NCBI GenBank assembly: GCA_002411365.1
Contig: DHSD01000011.1
Span: 3,494-60,267, forward strand
Length of the DNA stretch: 56,774 nucleotides
Reading direction: 5' to 3'
DNA from: Ruminococcaceae bacterium UBA5295
Lineage (GTDB): Bacteria > Bacillota > Clostridia > Oscillospirales > Acutalibacteraceae
Below, piece by piece: positions 1 through 8,850 of the stretch. The first letter of the stretch is position 1. Each line of letters opens with the position of its first letter. The translations under genes and the position numbers were made by a program. The notes below the pieces were generated by a model. The model was not told where the DNA came from. It did no database searches and saw nothing but the letters and a program-made list of their open reading frames with translations.

Positions 1-1
1 G

Positions 2-586
2 GGCGGGCATGGCCAGTACGGCGACGTGTGGATTGAGTTCGAACCGTGCGACAGCGAAAAGATGGAATTCGGTGAACGCGTTGTCGGAGGTTCGGTGCCA
101 AAAAGTTTTTTCCCGGCCGTGGAAAAAGGGCTGCGCGAAAGCGCTGAGAAGGGCCCGCTTGCCGGTTATCCGGTTGTGGGTCTGCGCGCTACGCTTTATG
201 ATGGCTCCTTCCATCCGGTAGACTCGTCTGAGATGTCATTCAAAATGGCTGCCGCCATTGCTTACAGGAACGGCATGCCTAAAGCTGACCCCGTTTTGCT
301 TGAACCGATAGGAAGGCTTAAGTGCACGGTGCCTGACGGCTGCATGGGGAATATACTCGGAGAGATAAACAGGCGGCGTGGCCGTGTGCTCGGCATGGAG
401 CCGGCGGGGGACGAAGATCAGGCCGTAGATGCTGAAGTGCCGGAAGCTGAAATGGATGACTTCAGCACGTTCCTGCGCCAGTCTGCGCAGGGCAGGGGAA
501 ACTTTATATTCGATTTTATACGCTACGAAGCGGTACCGCCTCAGGTCGCAAAAAAAGTGATAGAATCATCTTCCATGCCAGCCTAA
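2..586 (+). CDS. EF-G-like translation GTPase, C-terminal part (5' end outside window)
   Basis: The frame is open from the first bases to a TAA at 584-586, leaving 194 residues of a larger protein. The sequence GGHGQYGDVWIEFEP marks EF-G domain IV. The stretch around GYPVVGLRATLYDGSFHPVDS is the end of domain IV, and the QGRGNFIFDFIRYEAVP motif near the end closes domain V. These domains reach into the ribosomal A site during translocation. The GTP-binding domain lies outside the window. No rpsL, rpsG or tuf gene follows, which suggests an EF-G paralogue (FusA2-like) rather than the str-operon EF-G; that distinction is inference. The family call is secure, the exact cellular role is not. Confidence 0.9.
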   Translation, partial: GGHGQYGDVWIEFEPCDSEKMEFGERVVGGSVPKSFFPAVEKGLRESAEKGPLAGYPVVGLRATLYDGSFHPVDSSEMSFKMAAAIAYRNGMPKADPVLLEPIGRLKCTVPDGCMGNILGEINRRRGRVLGMEPAGDEDQAVDAEVPEAEMDDFSTFLRQSAQGRGNFIFDFIRYEAVPPQVAKKVIESSSMPA

Positions 587-661
587 AAAAGAGTAATGTT
601 TGCCGCCCCTCAGTCATACCTATTCTGTGAATGGATGGATTTTGCTTTTGGAGGCGGAGAT

Positions 662-1303
662 ATGTTCGTGATGTCGTTCCGGCATAGCCGCAAAAGGGTG
701 ATTGTGACTATAGCGGTGGCAGTGGCTGTGGTTACGGCAATCGCCGTGCTTGCGTGTGCGAGAAATGCGCCGCCGCAGGCAACGTCTGCTGGCCGTAAAT
801 ATTCGATTGCCGCCGGCAGCAACGACGAGAGAGTTGCATTTTTCCGCCAGTTTGGCTGGAATGTAAAGGCGGAGCCGCTCGATGAAGGCGATGTGGCGAT
901 TCCTGGCAAGTTTAACGATGTTTATCTTGAGTATAATAATATACAGCAGGAGCAGGGCCTTGACCTTAAGCCTTATGCGGGAAAAACAGTGCACCAGTGG
1001 ATATATGCAATTACAAACTACCCACAGCAGGAAATGATGCGCGGCACGCTCCTTGTAAGTGGGGGAAAGGTTATTGGCGGTGACCTAAGCACCCCGGCGC
1101 TTGACGGATTCATGACAGGCTTTGACGGGCAGCATGAAGGCAGCAGCGGTGCCTGCGAAGCACCGTTTAAAATGGCACGGAACAGCATGAATGCCCTGAC
1201 CGGCGTATCATTATCGGGAGTGACGGGAAAGGCCTCTTCAGCAGAAGAGGCTTCGAAGCCCGCTCCTTCAAATATCCCTGCGAACGCATGGCCGACGGAC
1301 TGA
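662..1303 (+). CDS. DUF4830 domain membrane-anchored protein
   Basis: The 213-residue protein starts at an ATG preceded by GGAGGCGGAG; upstream in-frame codons lack such a site. Residues 9-31 form one hydrophobic segment after a basic N-terminus. It ends in VLAC, so the protein is either a lipoprotein or a single-pass anchored protein facing outward. The domain that follows has the DUF4830 pattern as I remember it: a FFRQFGWNV start, an IPGKFNDVYLEYN stretch, QGLDL, NYP, and a GGDLSTPALDGFM end. The tail after about residue 165 is rich in Ser, Ala and Pro and looks disordered. The function of the family is unknown. It stands alone between the EF-G-like gene and rsuA. Confidence 0.75.
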   Translation: MFVMSFRHSRKRVIVTIAVAVAVVTAIAVLACARNAPPQATSAGRKYSIAAGSNDERVAFFRQFGWNVKAEPLDEGDVAIPGKFNDVYLEYNNIQQEQGLDLKPYAGKTVHQWIYAITNYPQQEMMRGTLLVSGGKVIGGDLSTPALDGFMTGFDGQHEGSSGACEAPFKMARNSMNALTGVSLSGVTGKASSAEEASKPAPSNIPANAWPTD

Positions 1304-1359
1304 TTGTGCATTATGCGGGTAAGTTTGGCATTGGCTGCGCAAAACGATAAAATTTAAAA

Positions 1360-1406
1360 GTGCGCCTTGAAACGGTTTATAAATGCCAAATCAAGACGCA
1401 TTTTTT
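1360..1406 (+). terminator. Probable intrinsic terminator after DUF4830 gene
   Basis: GTGCGCCTTGA (1360-1370) pairs with TCAAGACGCAT (1391-1401) with one mismatch and one wobble, across a 20-base loop, and runs into six Ts. The loop is long, so this is a moderate call. Confidence 0.5.
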
Positions 1407-1483
1407 ATAAAGGCTGTTTTCATGATTTGCACTTTCAACTGTGAGAGGATAAAATAAAACCATCTTTAAAAAGAAGGCGCACA

Positions 1484-2197
1484 ATGAAAAAAGAAAGGCT
1501 TGACAAAATACTCTCTTCACAGAATATCGGCACAAGGAAAGAAGTCGGCAAACTCATACGCAGCGGGTGTGTGGCAGTAAACGGCGTGGCTGTAATTAAG
1601 CCGCAGACGGTCGTCGATGCTTCTTCAGAGACTATAACAGTGAACGGCCAGCAGGTTTGTGTTAAAAAATATCTTTACATTATGATGAATAAGCCGCAAG
1701 GGGTGCTTTCCGCTTCACGCGACAAATCTGCGCGTACGGTGACGGATCTTCTGCCGCAGGAGTGGCACAGGCGGTGCATCTTTCCGGCAGGCAGGCTCGA
1801 CAAAGACACCGAAGGCTTATTGATACTGACGGATGACGGCGCATTTGCCCATAAAATGCTCGCGCCTAAAAGCCATGTGGTTAAATGGTATGAGGCGCGC
1901 CTGTCATCGCCTGTGACTGAAGAAGACCGCAAAGCGTTCAGGTCGGGCATATTGCTTTCGGACGCTGCCTGTCTTCCGGCGGAGCTGAAAGTCCTGAAGC
2001 AGGGGGATAATCCACTCGTCCTTGTTGGGCTGCGTGAGGGAAAATTCCATCAGGTAAAACGTATGTTTCAGGCAAGGAATAACCATGTGCTAACTTTGAA
2101 GCGTGTGCGCATTGGAAATCTTTTTCTCGACACGTCCCTTGGGGCAGGCGAGGCACGTGAACTTTCAAAGCTGGAAACAGAAGAAATATTTTACTGA
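1484..2197 (+). CDS. rsuA: Pseudouridine synthase, RsuA/RluB family
   Basis: The 237-residue protein converts a uridine in ribosomal RNA to pseudouridine. An S4 RNA-binding domain occupies roughly residues 3-48. The catalytic motif GRLDKDTEGLLILTDDG follows, with the nucleophilic aspartate at position 106. A closing stretch, KFHQVKRMF, is also typical of the family. The length fits the short RsuA-type enzymes (16S rRNA position 516) better than the longer RluB type, but the target base cannot be proved from sequence. It is a single-gene unit with about 180 bases upstream and 229 downstream without other genes. Confidence 0.9.
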   Translation: MKKERLDKILSSQNIGTRKEVGKLIRSGCVAVNGVAVIKPQTVVDASSETITVNGQQVCVKKYLYIMMNKPQGVLSASRDKSARTVTDLLPQEWHRRCIFPAGRLDKDTEGLLILTDDGAFAHKMLAPKSHVVKWYEARLSSPVTEEDRKAFRSGILLSDAACLPAELKVLKQGDNPLVLVGLREGKFHQVKRMFQARNNHVLTLKRVRIGNLFLDTSLGAGEARELSKLETEEIFY

Positions 2198-2426
2198 TTA
2201 ACATTAGCAAGCACCTGTAAATATTGAACGAAAATTAACGTTTTAATTTGTTTTTCTCTGAATTCAATAAAGGCACCAAAAGAAATTTGGTAAAAAAGAA
2301 TCTGTTCTTTGCCTGCGGGTTCTGATATGATAAAAATGTTGTGAATACGCATATCCTGTCGTTAGAAGGATACTGTAGTTTTGCAACTATCTGAAAAATT
2401 AAGAATGGATATCAGGAGGCTTATCT

Positions 2427-3539
2427 ATGGCAAGTGTAACACTGAAGCATGTTTATAAGGTTTACGACGGTGGCGTAACGGCTGTTTCGGATTTCAGCCT
2501 TGAAGTAGCGGATAAGGAATTCGTTATTCTTGTTGGCCCGTCCGGATGTGGAAAATCAACTACTCTAAGAATGATAGCAGGTTTGGAAGAAATTACAAAA
2601 GGCGAACTTTATATCGGAACAACGCTTGCAAATGATGTGGCGCCCAAGGACCGCGACATTGCAATGGTGTTTCAGAACTATGCCCTTTACCCGCACATGA
2701 CGGTGTTTGATAATATGGCGTTCGGCCTTAAGCTGCGTAAAGTGCCTAAAGATGAGATCAAGCGCCGTGTGAACGAAGCTGCTAAAATACTTGACATACA
2801 GCATCTGCTTGACCGCAAGCCGAAAGCCCTTTCCGGCGGCCAGAGGCAGCGTGTTGTACTGGGACGCGCTATAGTACGTAACCCGAAGGTATTCCTCCTC
2901 GATGAGCCGCTTTCAAACCTCGATGCAAAGCTGCGTGCCCAGATGAGGACGGAGATTTCAAAGCTGCACCAGCGCCTCGGCACAACATTTATTTATGTTA
3001 CGCATGACCAGACAGAAGCAATGACAATGGCAGATCGCATTGTTGTTATGAAAGACGGTTTCATCCAGCAGGTGGATACGCCGCAGAACCTTTATGGCAA
3101 GCCGGTGAACCAGTTTGTTGCCGGATTTATGGGCTCTCCTGAGATGAACTTTATCGACGGCAACATCCAGAAAGAGGCGTCGGGCTATATTTTCCATTTT
3201 GGGCAGTATGGCATTAAGATACCGGAAAGCAAAAATAAAGATGACGTGCTTAAAAATTACGATGGCAAAGAGGTAGTTATGGGAATACGCCCTGAGCATG
3301 TGCATGATGAGCCTGATTTCCTCGCAAATGCTACAGATGGGATTGTAGAAGCGGACGTTGAAGTTAAGGAGCTTATGGGTGCCGAAACTTATCTTTACCT
3401 TACATGCGAGGGCAACCACATTACGGCACGTGTTAACCCAAGGTCCACAGCAAAAACAGGCGACCGCATTAAAGTAGCTTTTGAATTGCCAAGGTTACAT
3501 CTGTTTAATAAAGAAACAGGAAAGACAATTTTAAACTGA
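2427..3539 (+). CDS. Sugar ABC transporter ATP-binding protein, MsmK/UgpC type
   Basis: This 370-residue ATPase energises import of oligosaccharides. Its motifs are Walker A GPSGCGKST (37-45), Q-loop Q83, signature LSGGQ (135-139), Walker B VFLLDEP (155-161) and H-loop H193. A C-terminal TOBE regulatory region runs from about 240 to 370. The start follows a good site, AGGAGGCTTATCT. No sugar-binding protein or permease gene lies beside it. Stand-alone MsmK-type ATPases in Firmicutes are known to serve several carbohydrate importers encoded elsewhere, so I infer a shared subunit. Two hairpins downstream close the unit. Confidence 0.92.
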   Translation: MASVTLKHVYKVYDGGVTAVSDFSLEVADKEFVILVGPSGCGKSTTLRMIAGLEEITKGELYIGTTLANDVAPKDRDIAMVFQNYALYPHMTVFDNMAFGLKLRKVPKDEIKRRVNEAAKILDIQHLLDRKPKALSGGQRQRVVLGRAIVRNPKVFLLDEPLSNLDAKLRAQMRTEISKLHQRLGTTFIYVTHDQTEAMTMADRIVVMKDGFIQQVDTPQNLYGKPVNQFVAGFMGSPEMNFIDGNIQKEASGYIFHFGQYGIKIPESKNKDDVLKNYDGKEVVMGIRPEHVHDEPDFLANATDGIVEADVEVKELMGAETYLYLTCEGNHITARVNPRSTAKTGDRIKVAFELPRLHLFNKETGKTILN

Positions 3540-3557
3540 TTCGATTTTTTAAATAAA

Positions 3558-3581
3558 GGGGCCATGCAAACGCATGGCCTC
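3558..3581 (+). terminator. Hairpin downstream of msmK-type gene
   Basis: GGCCATGC (3560-3567) and GCATGGCC (3572-3579) form a perfect stem around an AAAC loop, extended by two weaker pairs. The T-tract behind it is interrupted, so it may act only together with the next hairpin. Confidence 0.5.
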
Positions 3582-3617
3582 GATTTTATGGGCTTGCCGC
3601 CAAAAGCAGCAGGCTAT

Positions 3618-3660
3618 AAAAAATACATTCCGAATGTTTGGCATTCGGAATGTATTTTTT
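3618..3660. terminator. Bidirectional terminator between msmK-type gene and mreB
   Basis: A perfect 19-bp inverted repeat (3618-3636 with 3642-3660) has a 5-base loop. One arm begins with A6 and the other ends in T6, so it can terminate transcription in both directions. It sits between two convergent genes, where such an element is expected. Confidence 0.85.
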
Positions 3661-3704
3661 ATGCAGCATAAGCATATATATATTTTGCAGAAGCCTCTGC
3701 AAAA

Positions 3705-4727
3705 TTACTTCCTTGCTTTTTCGTTTGCTTTGTAATAAGAAGCGGGCATATTGACTTCCAACAGTTTGCCTGTACCATTTACAACGCAGTCGAGCGGCTC
3801 ATCGGCAACATGAACAGGCATACCTGTCTCTTTTTCCACAAGGCTGTCAAGCCCGCGTAGAAGCGCGCCGCCGCCAGTAAGCATAATCCCGTGGTCTATG
3901 ATGTCTGCGGAAAGCTCAGGCGGTGTTTTTTCGAGCGTGCTCTTTATAGCATCAATTATAAGTGCGAGCGAGTCGCTCAGAGCTTCACGAACCTCTTCGG
4001 CTGTTATAGTCACGTTTTTAGGTAAGCCATCAACAAGGTTGCGGCCTTTGATTTCGACTGAAGCGCCATCGTTGTCCTCTGTTGGGAACGCGGAACCGAT
4101 TTTGATTTTGATTTCCTCGGCTGTGCGCTCGCCAATCAGCAGGTTATACTTCTTCTTAACATAAGAAATTATTGACTCATCGAATTTATCGCCTGCGCAG
4201 CGCACAGAAACAGAGGTAACGATATCTCCCAGCGAAATTACAGCGACCTCTGCCGTACCGCCGCCGATGTCGACTACCATGCTGCCTGTAGGCTCGCTTA
4301 CCGGAAGGCCGGCGCCTATTGCGGCTGCCATAGGCTCCTCAACAAGCTCAACATTGCTTGCGCCTGCCTGGCGTGCGGCATCTTCTACAGCGCGACGCTC
4401 AACTTCCGTAACACCGGAGGGGATGCAGATTATGATGTGCGGCTTGGAGAAAGTAGTCGATTTCACTGTCTGTTTGATAAAATGCTTAAGCATTGTTGCG
4501 GTGATGTCAAAATCCGCAATAACACCGTCTTTCATTGGGCGCACAGCCACGATGGAACCAGGTGTGCGGCCTATCATTGCCTTTGCGTTTTTCCCGACGG
4601 CAAGCACGTCGTCAGTCCGCACATCAACGGCAACAACGGAAGGCTCGCGCATTACAATGCCTTTCCCTTTCATATATACCAGTGTATTGGCAGTACCGAG
4701 ATCGATGCCTATATCTTTTGAAAACAT
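3705..4727 (-). CDS. mreB: Rod shape-determining protein MreB/Mbl (bacterial actin)
   Basis: The 340-residue actin-fold ATPase polymerises under the membrane and guides lateral wall synthesis. Phosphate-1 motif GIDLGTANTLVY lies at residues 7-18. A second phosphate motif, DIGGGTAEVAVIS, is mid-protein, and the adenosine motif MLTGGGALLRGLD is near the C-terminus. mreC and mreD are not adjacent, so this may be the Mbl-type paralogue; sequence alone does not settle it. It lies downstream of maf on the same strand but has its own promoter about 75-100 bases before the start. Confidence 0.93.
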   Translation of the reverse strand: MFSKDIGIDLGTANTLVYMKGKGIVMREPSVVAVDVRTDDVLAVGKNAKAMIGRTPGSIVAVRPMKDGVIADFDITATMLKHFIKQTVKSTTFSKPHIIICIPSGVTEVERRAVEDAARQAGASNVELVEEPMAAAIGAGLPVSEPTGSMVVDIGGGTAEVAVISLGDIVTSVSVRCAGDKFDESIISYVKKKYNLLIGERTAEEIKIKIGSAFPTEDNDGASVEIKGRNLVDGLPKNVTITAEEVREALSDSLALIIDAIKSTLEKTPPELSADIIDHGIMLTGGGALLRGLDSLVEKETGMPVHVADEPLDCVVNGTGKLLEVNMPASYYKANEKARK

Positions 4728-4799
4728 TGGTTATTTTCCCCTTTCCGGTCTTTCTGCGGCTGAAACCACAAATTCCCGTGTGCATAATACCACTTTTAT

Positions 4800-4828
4800 A
4801 TTATAACGCCTGTTACACAGATACTCAA
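4800..4828 (-). promoter_or_regulatory. Sigma-A-type promoter of mreB
   Basis: On the minus strand TTGAGT (4823-4828), a 17-base spacer and TATAAT (4800-4805) lie about 70 bases before the mreB ATG. Confidence 0.6.
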
Positions 4829-4894
4829 CAAAAAATTTAGAATTGTTGTTTTATAGCTGTAATGATTAGCCAGATGGCGGCGCTTTTGGCATTT

Positions 4895-5458
4895 TCACTT
4901 TTGGGCTGACTCCATACGCTTCAAAACCCGATTTATTTTTGCGACCGGAAGTCCCATAATGTTATAAAAATCACCGTTTATGCGTTTTACAAAAAGGCAG
5001 CCGCGGCCCTGAATGCCATAGGCGCCGGCTTTGTCTTTCCACTCGCCAGAAGCGATATACGCATTGATTTCATCATCTGTGAGGCTGTAAAACTCAACTG
5101 ATGTGACTTCATGGCTGCAGTAAAATTTGTCTTTCTGGATGACGGTGTATCCCGTATATACCTGGTGCACATTGCCCGAAAGCAGTTTCAACATTTTTTT
5201 TGCGGCTTCTTCATCCTTTGGCTTTCCGAATATACGGCCTTTGAAAACGACTATTGTGTCGGCTCCGATGATTGTGTCCTCGGGGTGCAGCGCTGCTACT
5301 GCTTTTGCCTTGCGGGAAGAAAGCTGCTCCACAATCTGCATGGGGGGTGTCCCATGAAGGACGGTTTCATTTACATTTGCGGGCTCAACAGTGAACTCAA
5401 AGCCTGCCTTACTGAGAAGTTCGCTGCGCCTTGGTGATGAAGATGCAAGAAATAACAT
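4895..5458 (-). CDS. maf: Maf family nucleoside triphosphate pyrophosphatase
   Basis: The 187-residue protein belongs to the Maf/YhdE family, which hydrolyses non-canonical or modified nucleotides such as dTTP, UTP and m5UTP to the monophosphate. The phosphate-binding motif SSSPRR is at residues 6-11. The likely catalytic aspartate is D67 in IIGADTIVV, and KPKDEEAAKKMLKLLSG is a further conserved stretch. It closes the zapA-U32-dut-DUF4321-maf run, 12 bases after DUF4321. House-cleaning together with dut is a sensible pairing, because both clear unwanted nucleotides. Confidence 0.92.
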   Translation of the reverse strand: MLFLASSSPRRSELLSKAGFEFTVEPANVNETVLHGTPPMQIVEQLSSRKAKAVAALHPEDTIIGADTIVVFKGRIFGKPKDEEAAKKMLKLLSGNVHQVYTGYTVIQKDKFYCSHEVTSVEFYSLTDDEINAYIASGEWKDKAGAYGIQGRGCLFVKRINGDFYNIMGLPVAKINRVLKRMESAQK

Positions 5459-5470
5459 GGTCGTTAACTC

Positions 5471-5737
5471 CTACCCCTTTCTCTGAATCCTGATGTATAC
5501 AAAAATAGATATTAAAAGAAGAATAGACTGTGCGACGTTGATGTTTATCATCATGCCAAATGTTATCTGAATAACTGAAAGGTCAATAGTCACGGTAGAG
5601 ACACCAAATTTTGCTGCAATGGCAAGCCAGGAGAGATAGCTTATACCTGCTACAGCGCTGCCAACTGCTTTGCCGAGGACAACCGCCAGGATAATCAGGA
5701 CAATAAATACGAGCGTTTTTATAATGCCCTTTTTCAT
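5471..5737 (-). CDS. DUF4321 small membrane protein
   Basis: The 88-residue protein has two hydrophobic segments, roughly 5-27 and 62-84, with a short amphipathic middle, so it should be an integral membrane protein with a hairpin topology. The length and the SYLSWLAIAAKFGVSTVTIDLSVIQITFG-like core (residues about 33-61) match DUF4321 proteins, which occur next to maf and mre genes in clostridia. That neighbourhood suggests a role in envelope growth, which is inference only. It is spaced 12 and 18 bases from its neighbours, so it is certainly in the operon. Confidence 0.75.
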   Translation of the reverse strand: MKKGIIKTLVFIVLIILAVVLGKAVGSAVAGISYLSWLAIAAKFGVSTVTIDLSVIQITFGMMININVAQSILLLISIFVYIRIQRKG

Positions 5738-5755
5738 GAGATTAAATCCCTCCGT

Positions 5756-6229
5756 TTATGGGTGGCTGATTACCGTTTTGCCAGTAGAGCCAAACCTTCC
5801 GGCGCCGCGTTTTGTTTCGCCGAGGTCGTCGGTTTCAGTCAGCACTGGCATATAAACAGGCATAACCACAAGCTGTGCAAACCGTTCGCCAGGCGAAAGG
5901 ACATATTGTTCCTGCCCTGTGTTGCACAGGCCGACGACGATTTCACCGCGGTAATCGCTGTCTATAACGCCGACGGCATTAGCCGGCGAAATGCCGTATT
6001 TAATTCCAAGGCCGCTGCGTGCAAAAATCAGCCCCACGGTGTTCCTGTCAGGGAGGGCGATGGCAATGCCCGTCGGTATGCGGTACAGCCCATGCGGACT
6101 TACGGTTACAGGTGCGTCTATGCAGGCATAGAGGTCAAGTCCGGCTGCGCCTTCAGTTCCCTTTGTTGGCAGGATTGCGCTTTTGCGGACTCGCTTTATT
6201 TTAATTTCCTTTTTAAAAAAAGATTCCAT
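5756..6229 (-). CDS. dut: dUTP diphosphatase
   Basis: This 157-residue trimeric dUTPase hydrolyses dUTP to dUMP and pyrophosphate. It keeps uracil out of DNA and supplies dUMP for thymidylate synthesis. Seen motifs: AGLDLYA near residue 30, the ARSGLG phosphate-binding motif, GVIDSDYRGEI with the catalytic aspartate, GERFAQLVV, and the C-terminal GAGRFGSTGK arm that closes the active site. The family length is usual. GGAG precedes the ATG. Its neighbours are the U32 family gene upstream and DUF4321 downstream. Confidence 0.95.
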   Translation of the reverse strand: MESFFKKEIKIKRVRKSAILPTKGTEGAAGLDLYACIDAPVTVSPHGLYRIPTGIAIALPDRNTVGLIFARSGLGIKYGISPANAVGVIDSDYRGEIVVGLCNTGQEQYVLSPGERFAQLVVMPVYMPVLTETDDLGETKRGAGRFGSTGKTVISHP

Positions 6230-6275
6230 AAAAACTCCACAATTTTCAAATTAACGTGTTTATTGGCACCAGATA

Positions 6276-8363
6276 TCATTCAAACCCGCGGTAACAAAGC
6301 CCGCGGGTAAAAGTGCCGCCTTTTGGTGTGCTCACAAATGCGCCGCCCAGGGCCAAGAAATATTCATTTAAAATATTTTCGGCTTCCTGTGTGCTTTCTG
6401 TAGAAAAACGCATCAGGCCGAAGTCCTGGTTTTTCACGTCGCTTAAACGGTCGGCAAGGTACAGCGGGACAGAATTGAGCACCTCGCTGCAGGTGCCGCT
6501 GCACATAACGGGGAAAGGCACGTTGCGCCGATCTGTTATTTCAGGCGGCTTTTTGCAGTGCAGGCATCCTTTTGGCGAATTCGCCGCCGGGCAGTTCCTG
6601 CATAGCATTAAAGGAAGCCTGCCGTAGACTATAACACCGCGCTTCATGCTGCCGCCGATATGCTCTGCCTGTGACAGCTTAAGCTCAAATGAAAGCTCGC
6701 TGTCTGTAAGGCCTAATTTCCGGTACCACATGAGGGCTTCTGTGTTTGTGATATTGAGGGAGAAACCGCCGTGCACACGGAATCCGGCTTTGAGCGCGAT
6801 GGCAGCGGAGTCAAGGTTACCGGCCCACGCGTCGTTAACGCCGGCTGACTTTGCCTTTTTAAGCAAGTTTAACACATCCTTTTCCAGCCCAAACAAGCCG
6901 CGCGGGATTTCGACTGCAATATTAAACCCGCTTTTGATGAACTCTGAAAGCTGTTTGGGGCTTGATGAGATTGGGACGTAGACAAGCTCGCATTTTTTTG
7001 CGGCTTCAGGCAGGCGGCAGCTGCAGAACCGCGCGCGCAGATGGAACTGGCCTGCATGGTATGGCTTTGGCGGAACGTACTTTTGCCCATTAAATGGAAC
7101 TTTTGGCCTTTCGGCGCGCGCAGACTCAAGCTTTGCAAGGGCTTCACGGCGCATGCGGTTTAGTTCGGAGGCAGATATTGTAAGCCCGGGGCCGACTTTA
7201 CAGGTTATGTTGCGCGCATAGAACGGTGTGCCGCCAGTTTTGCGAAGCTGCTCTTCACAGCGTGCCACATCAGTCGCATGCCTGACGGCGGTTTCCGGTA
7301 CATTCCCTGTTACATGGACGGATGTGCCTGTTCCATCAGAAACGGAAAGCCGCGCAGGCTGACCGGCTATGGCCTCAAAACTGAAATCTGTCGGAATCCT
7401 CTGAGGCTCTGAAGCGTATATGCCGCGCAACCGCTTAAGTACATTCCCGCTCGCCGCCGTCACGTCCTGCCTTGTGCGGACGCCAAACATCTCACGCCCA
7501 AGCTTTCCGTCAGCATAGCCATGCGTAAACCCTGAACGCGAAAATACGGCGTGCAGGCTGTTTGAAAGTTCTGCCGGCACGACTTTTCCGTCAGCAGAGA
7601 GGCGACAGGCCCGCACTGCCGACGCAACATATTCGGGGCGTTTCATCCTGCCTTCGATTTTCAGGCTGGCAGCGCCTGCCCTTTCGAGTTCGCCTATGAG
7701 CGGAATGAGTGACAGGTCACGCAGGCTGAGGTCGTGGCCTGTCCCTCCCGGAGCGGAGAAAGGCAGCCTGCACGGCTGTGCGCAGAGCCCGCGGTTTCCG
7801 CTGCGCGAACCGAACACCGAACTGAAATAACACTGGCCGCTGACTGACATACAAAGCGCGCCGTGGACGAAGATTTCCAGTTCTATGGGGCATTCCCTGT
7901 GGATATCTGATATTTCTTTCAGCGAGAGCTCGCGCGCGAGCACAACGCGCTTGAATCCGGCATGGTACAATGCTTCGGCGCCGGCGATGGTGTGCACGCC
8001 TGTCTGTGTTGAAGCGTGCAGGCGCAGCTTTGGCGCGCGGCTCAAAAGCTCGCCCGCAAGGCCCATATCCTGCACGAGCACGGCGTCTACGGGAAGCGCG
8101 CATACATCCTCCACAAGCTTGAGTGCCTCTGGGAGTTCACCATCGAGCATGAGCGTGTTTACGGCAAGGTAAACCTTCACACCGCGTGCATGGCAGTATG
8201 ACACGGCTTTCTGCAGCTCCTGAAAACTGAAATTTTTTGCCCCTGCACGCGCGCTGAATCTTGAGGCGCCGAGGTAAACAGCATCGGCGCCGGCGCGGAC
8301 ACCGGCGATAAGGCTTTCGGGTGAGCCGGCAGGTGCAAGGACTTCCGCTTTACTGACCGCCAT
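6276..8363 (-). CDS. U32 family peptidase-like protein with DUF3656-type C-terminus
   Basis: The 695-residue protein begins AEVLAPAGSPESLIAGVRAGADAVYLG, the TIM-barrel start of family U32. The family signature follows, with HGALCMSVSGQCYFS and GNRGLCAQPCR; its cysteines probably bind an iron-sulfur cluster. A long C-terminal extension with further cysteines near the end (CRNC, CLHC) matches the large DUF3656-containing form. The E. coli relative RlhA hydroxylates C2501 of 23S rRNA, so RNA modification is more likely than proteolysis; this is inference from family. I chose the ATG at 8363 over an upstream TTG. It overlaps the end of zapA by 14 bases. Confidence 0.88.
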   Translation of the reverse strand: MAVSKAEVLAPAGSPESLIAGVRAGADAVYLGASRFSARAGAKNFSFQELQKAVSYCHARGVKVYLAVNTLMLDGELPEALKLVEDVCALPVDAVLVQDMGLAGELLSRAPKLRLHASTQTGVHTIAGAEALYHAGFKRVVLARELSLKEISDIHRECPIELEIFVHGALCMSVSGQCYFSSVFGSRSGNRGLCAQPCRLPFSAPGGTGHDLSLRDLSLIPLIGELERAGAASLKIEGRMKRPEYVASAVRACRLSADGKVVPAELSNSLHAVFSRSGFTHGYADGKLGREMFGVRTRQDVTAASGNVLKRLRGIYASEPQRIPTDFSFEAIAGQPARLSVSDGTGTSVHVTGNVPETAVRHATDVARCEEQLRKTGGTPFYARNITCKVGPGLTISASELNRMRREALAKLESARAERPKVPFNGQKYVPPKPYHAGQFHLRARFCSCRLPEAAKKCELVYVPISSSPKQLSEFIKSGFNIAVEIPRGLFGLEKDVLNLLKKAKSAGVNDAWAGNLDSAAIALKAGFRVHGGFSLNITNTEALMWYRKLGLTDSELSFELKLSQAEHIGGSMKRGVIVYGRLPLMLCRNCPAANSPKGCLHCKKPPEITDRRNVPFPVMCSGTCSEVLNSVPLYLADRLSDVKNQDFGLMRFSTESTQEAENILNEYFLALGGAFVSTPKGGTFTRGLCYRGFE

Positions 8364-8850
8364 CGCTTTTTTCAAAGAAATTTATAAAGCTTTCGGGGTC
8401 TGCTTCTTTTTCCGGGCCTACAGCGGGCAATTCGCCCGTGATTTGCTGGGATGCAGCATTACTGGCTGGCGACTCTTCTTCGCTTTTGTCGGGCGGCTCG
8501 CCTTCAGTGGCAAGCCGCGCGCGCAGGGACTGGTTTTCGTGTTTCACACGCTCCAGCTCGCGCTTTGACTCTTCCGCATCGAGGCGTGCATGCGAAGAAT
8601 CTTCCAGATAATTTTTTACCTGTGTGCGGAGATTGTCGGCGGTATCGGCAGATTTGTGCGCCTCGTCACAGTAGTTGAGCGCAGTTATGATTGCCGCCAT
8701 TGTGACAGAGAGGCGCTCGTTGCTTTCCATCATATCGTTGATAGCCTGCTGCACTTCACTGCCAATGGAACGTATGTAATTTTCATCTTCATTGGAGCAG
8801 AGTCCGCATTCAAACCCGCAGATGTTCAGCTTTATTTTGTTTTTGGCCAT
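8350..8850 (-). CDS. zapA: Cell division protein ZapA
   Basis: The 166-residue protein starts with a ZapA domain of about 75 residues: NKIKLNICGFECGL, then YIRSIGSEV and a helical segment ending in ALNYCDEAHK. A predicted coiled coil rich in Glu, Arg and Leu spans about 75-125. An acidic Pro/Ser/Glu-rich tail follows. ZapA dimers bundle FtsZ filaments at the division site. The tail is longer than in the roughly 85-residue Bacillus protein, as is common in clostridia. It is the first gene of the zapA-U32-dut-DUF4321-maf operon. Confidence 0.88.
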   Translation of the reverse strand: MAKNKIKLNICGFECGLCSNEDENYIRSIGSEVQQAINDMMESNERLSVTMAAIITALNYCDEAHKSADTADNLRTQVKNYLEDSSHARLDAEESKRELERVKHENQSLRARLATEGEPPDKSEEESPASNAASQQITGELPAVGPEKEADPESFINFFEKSDGGQ

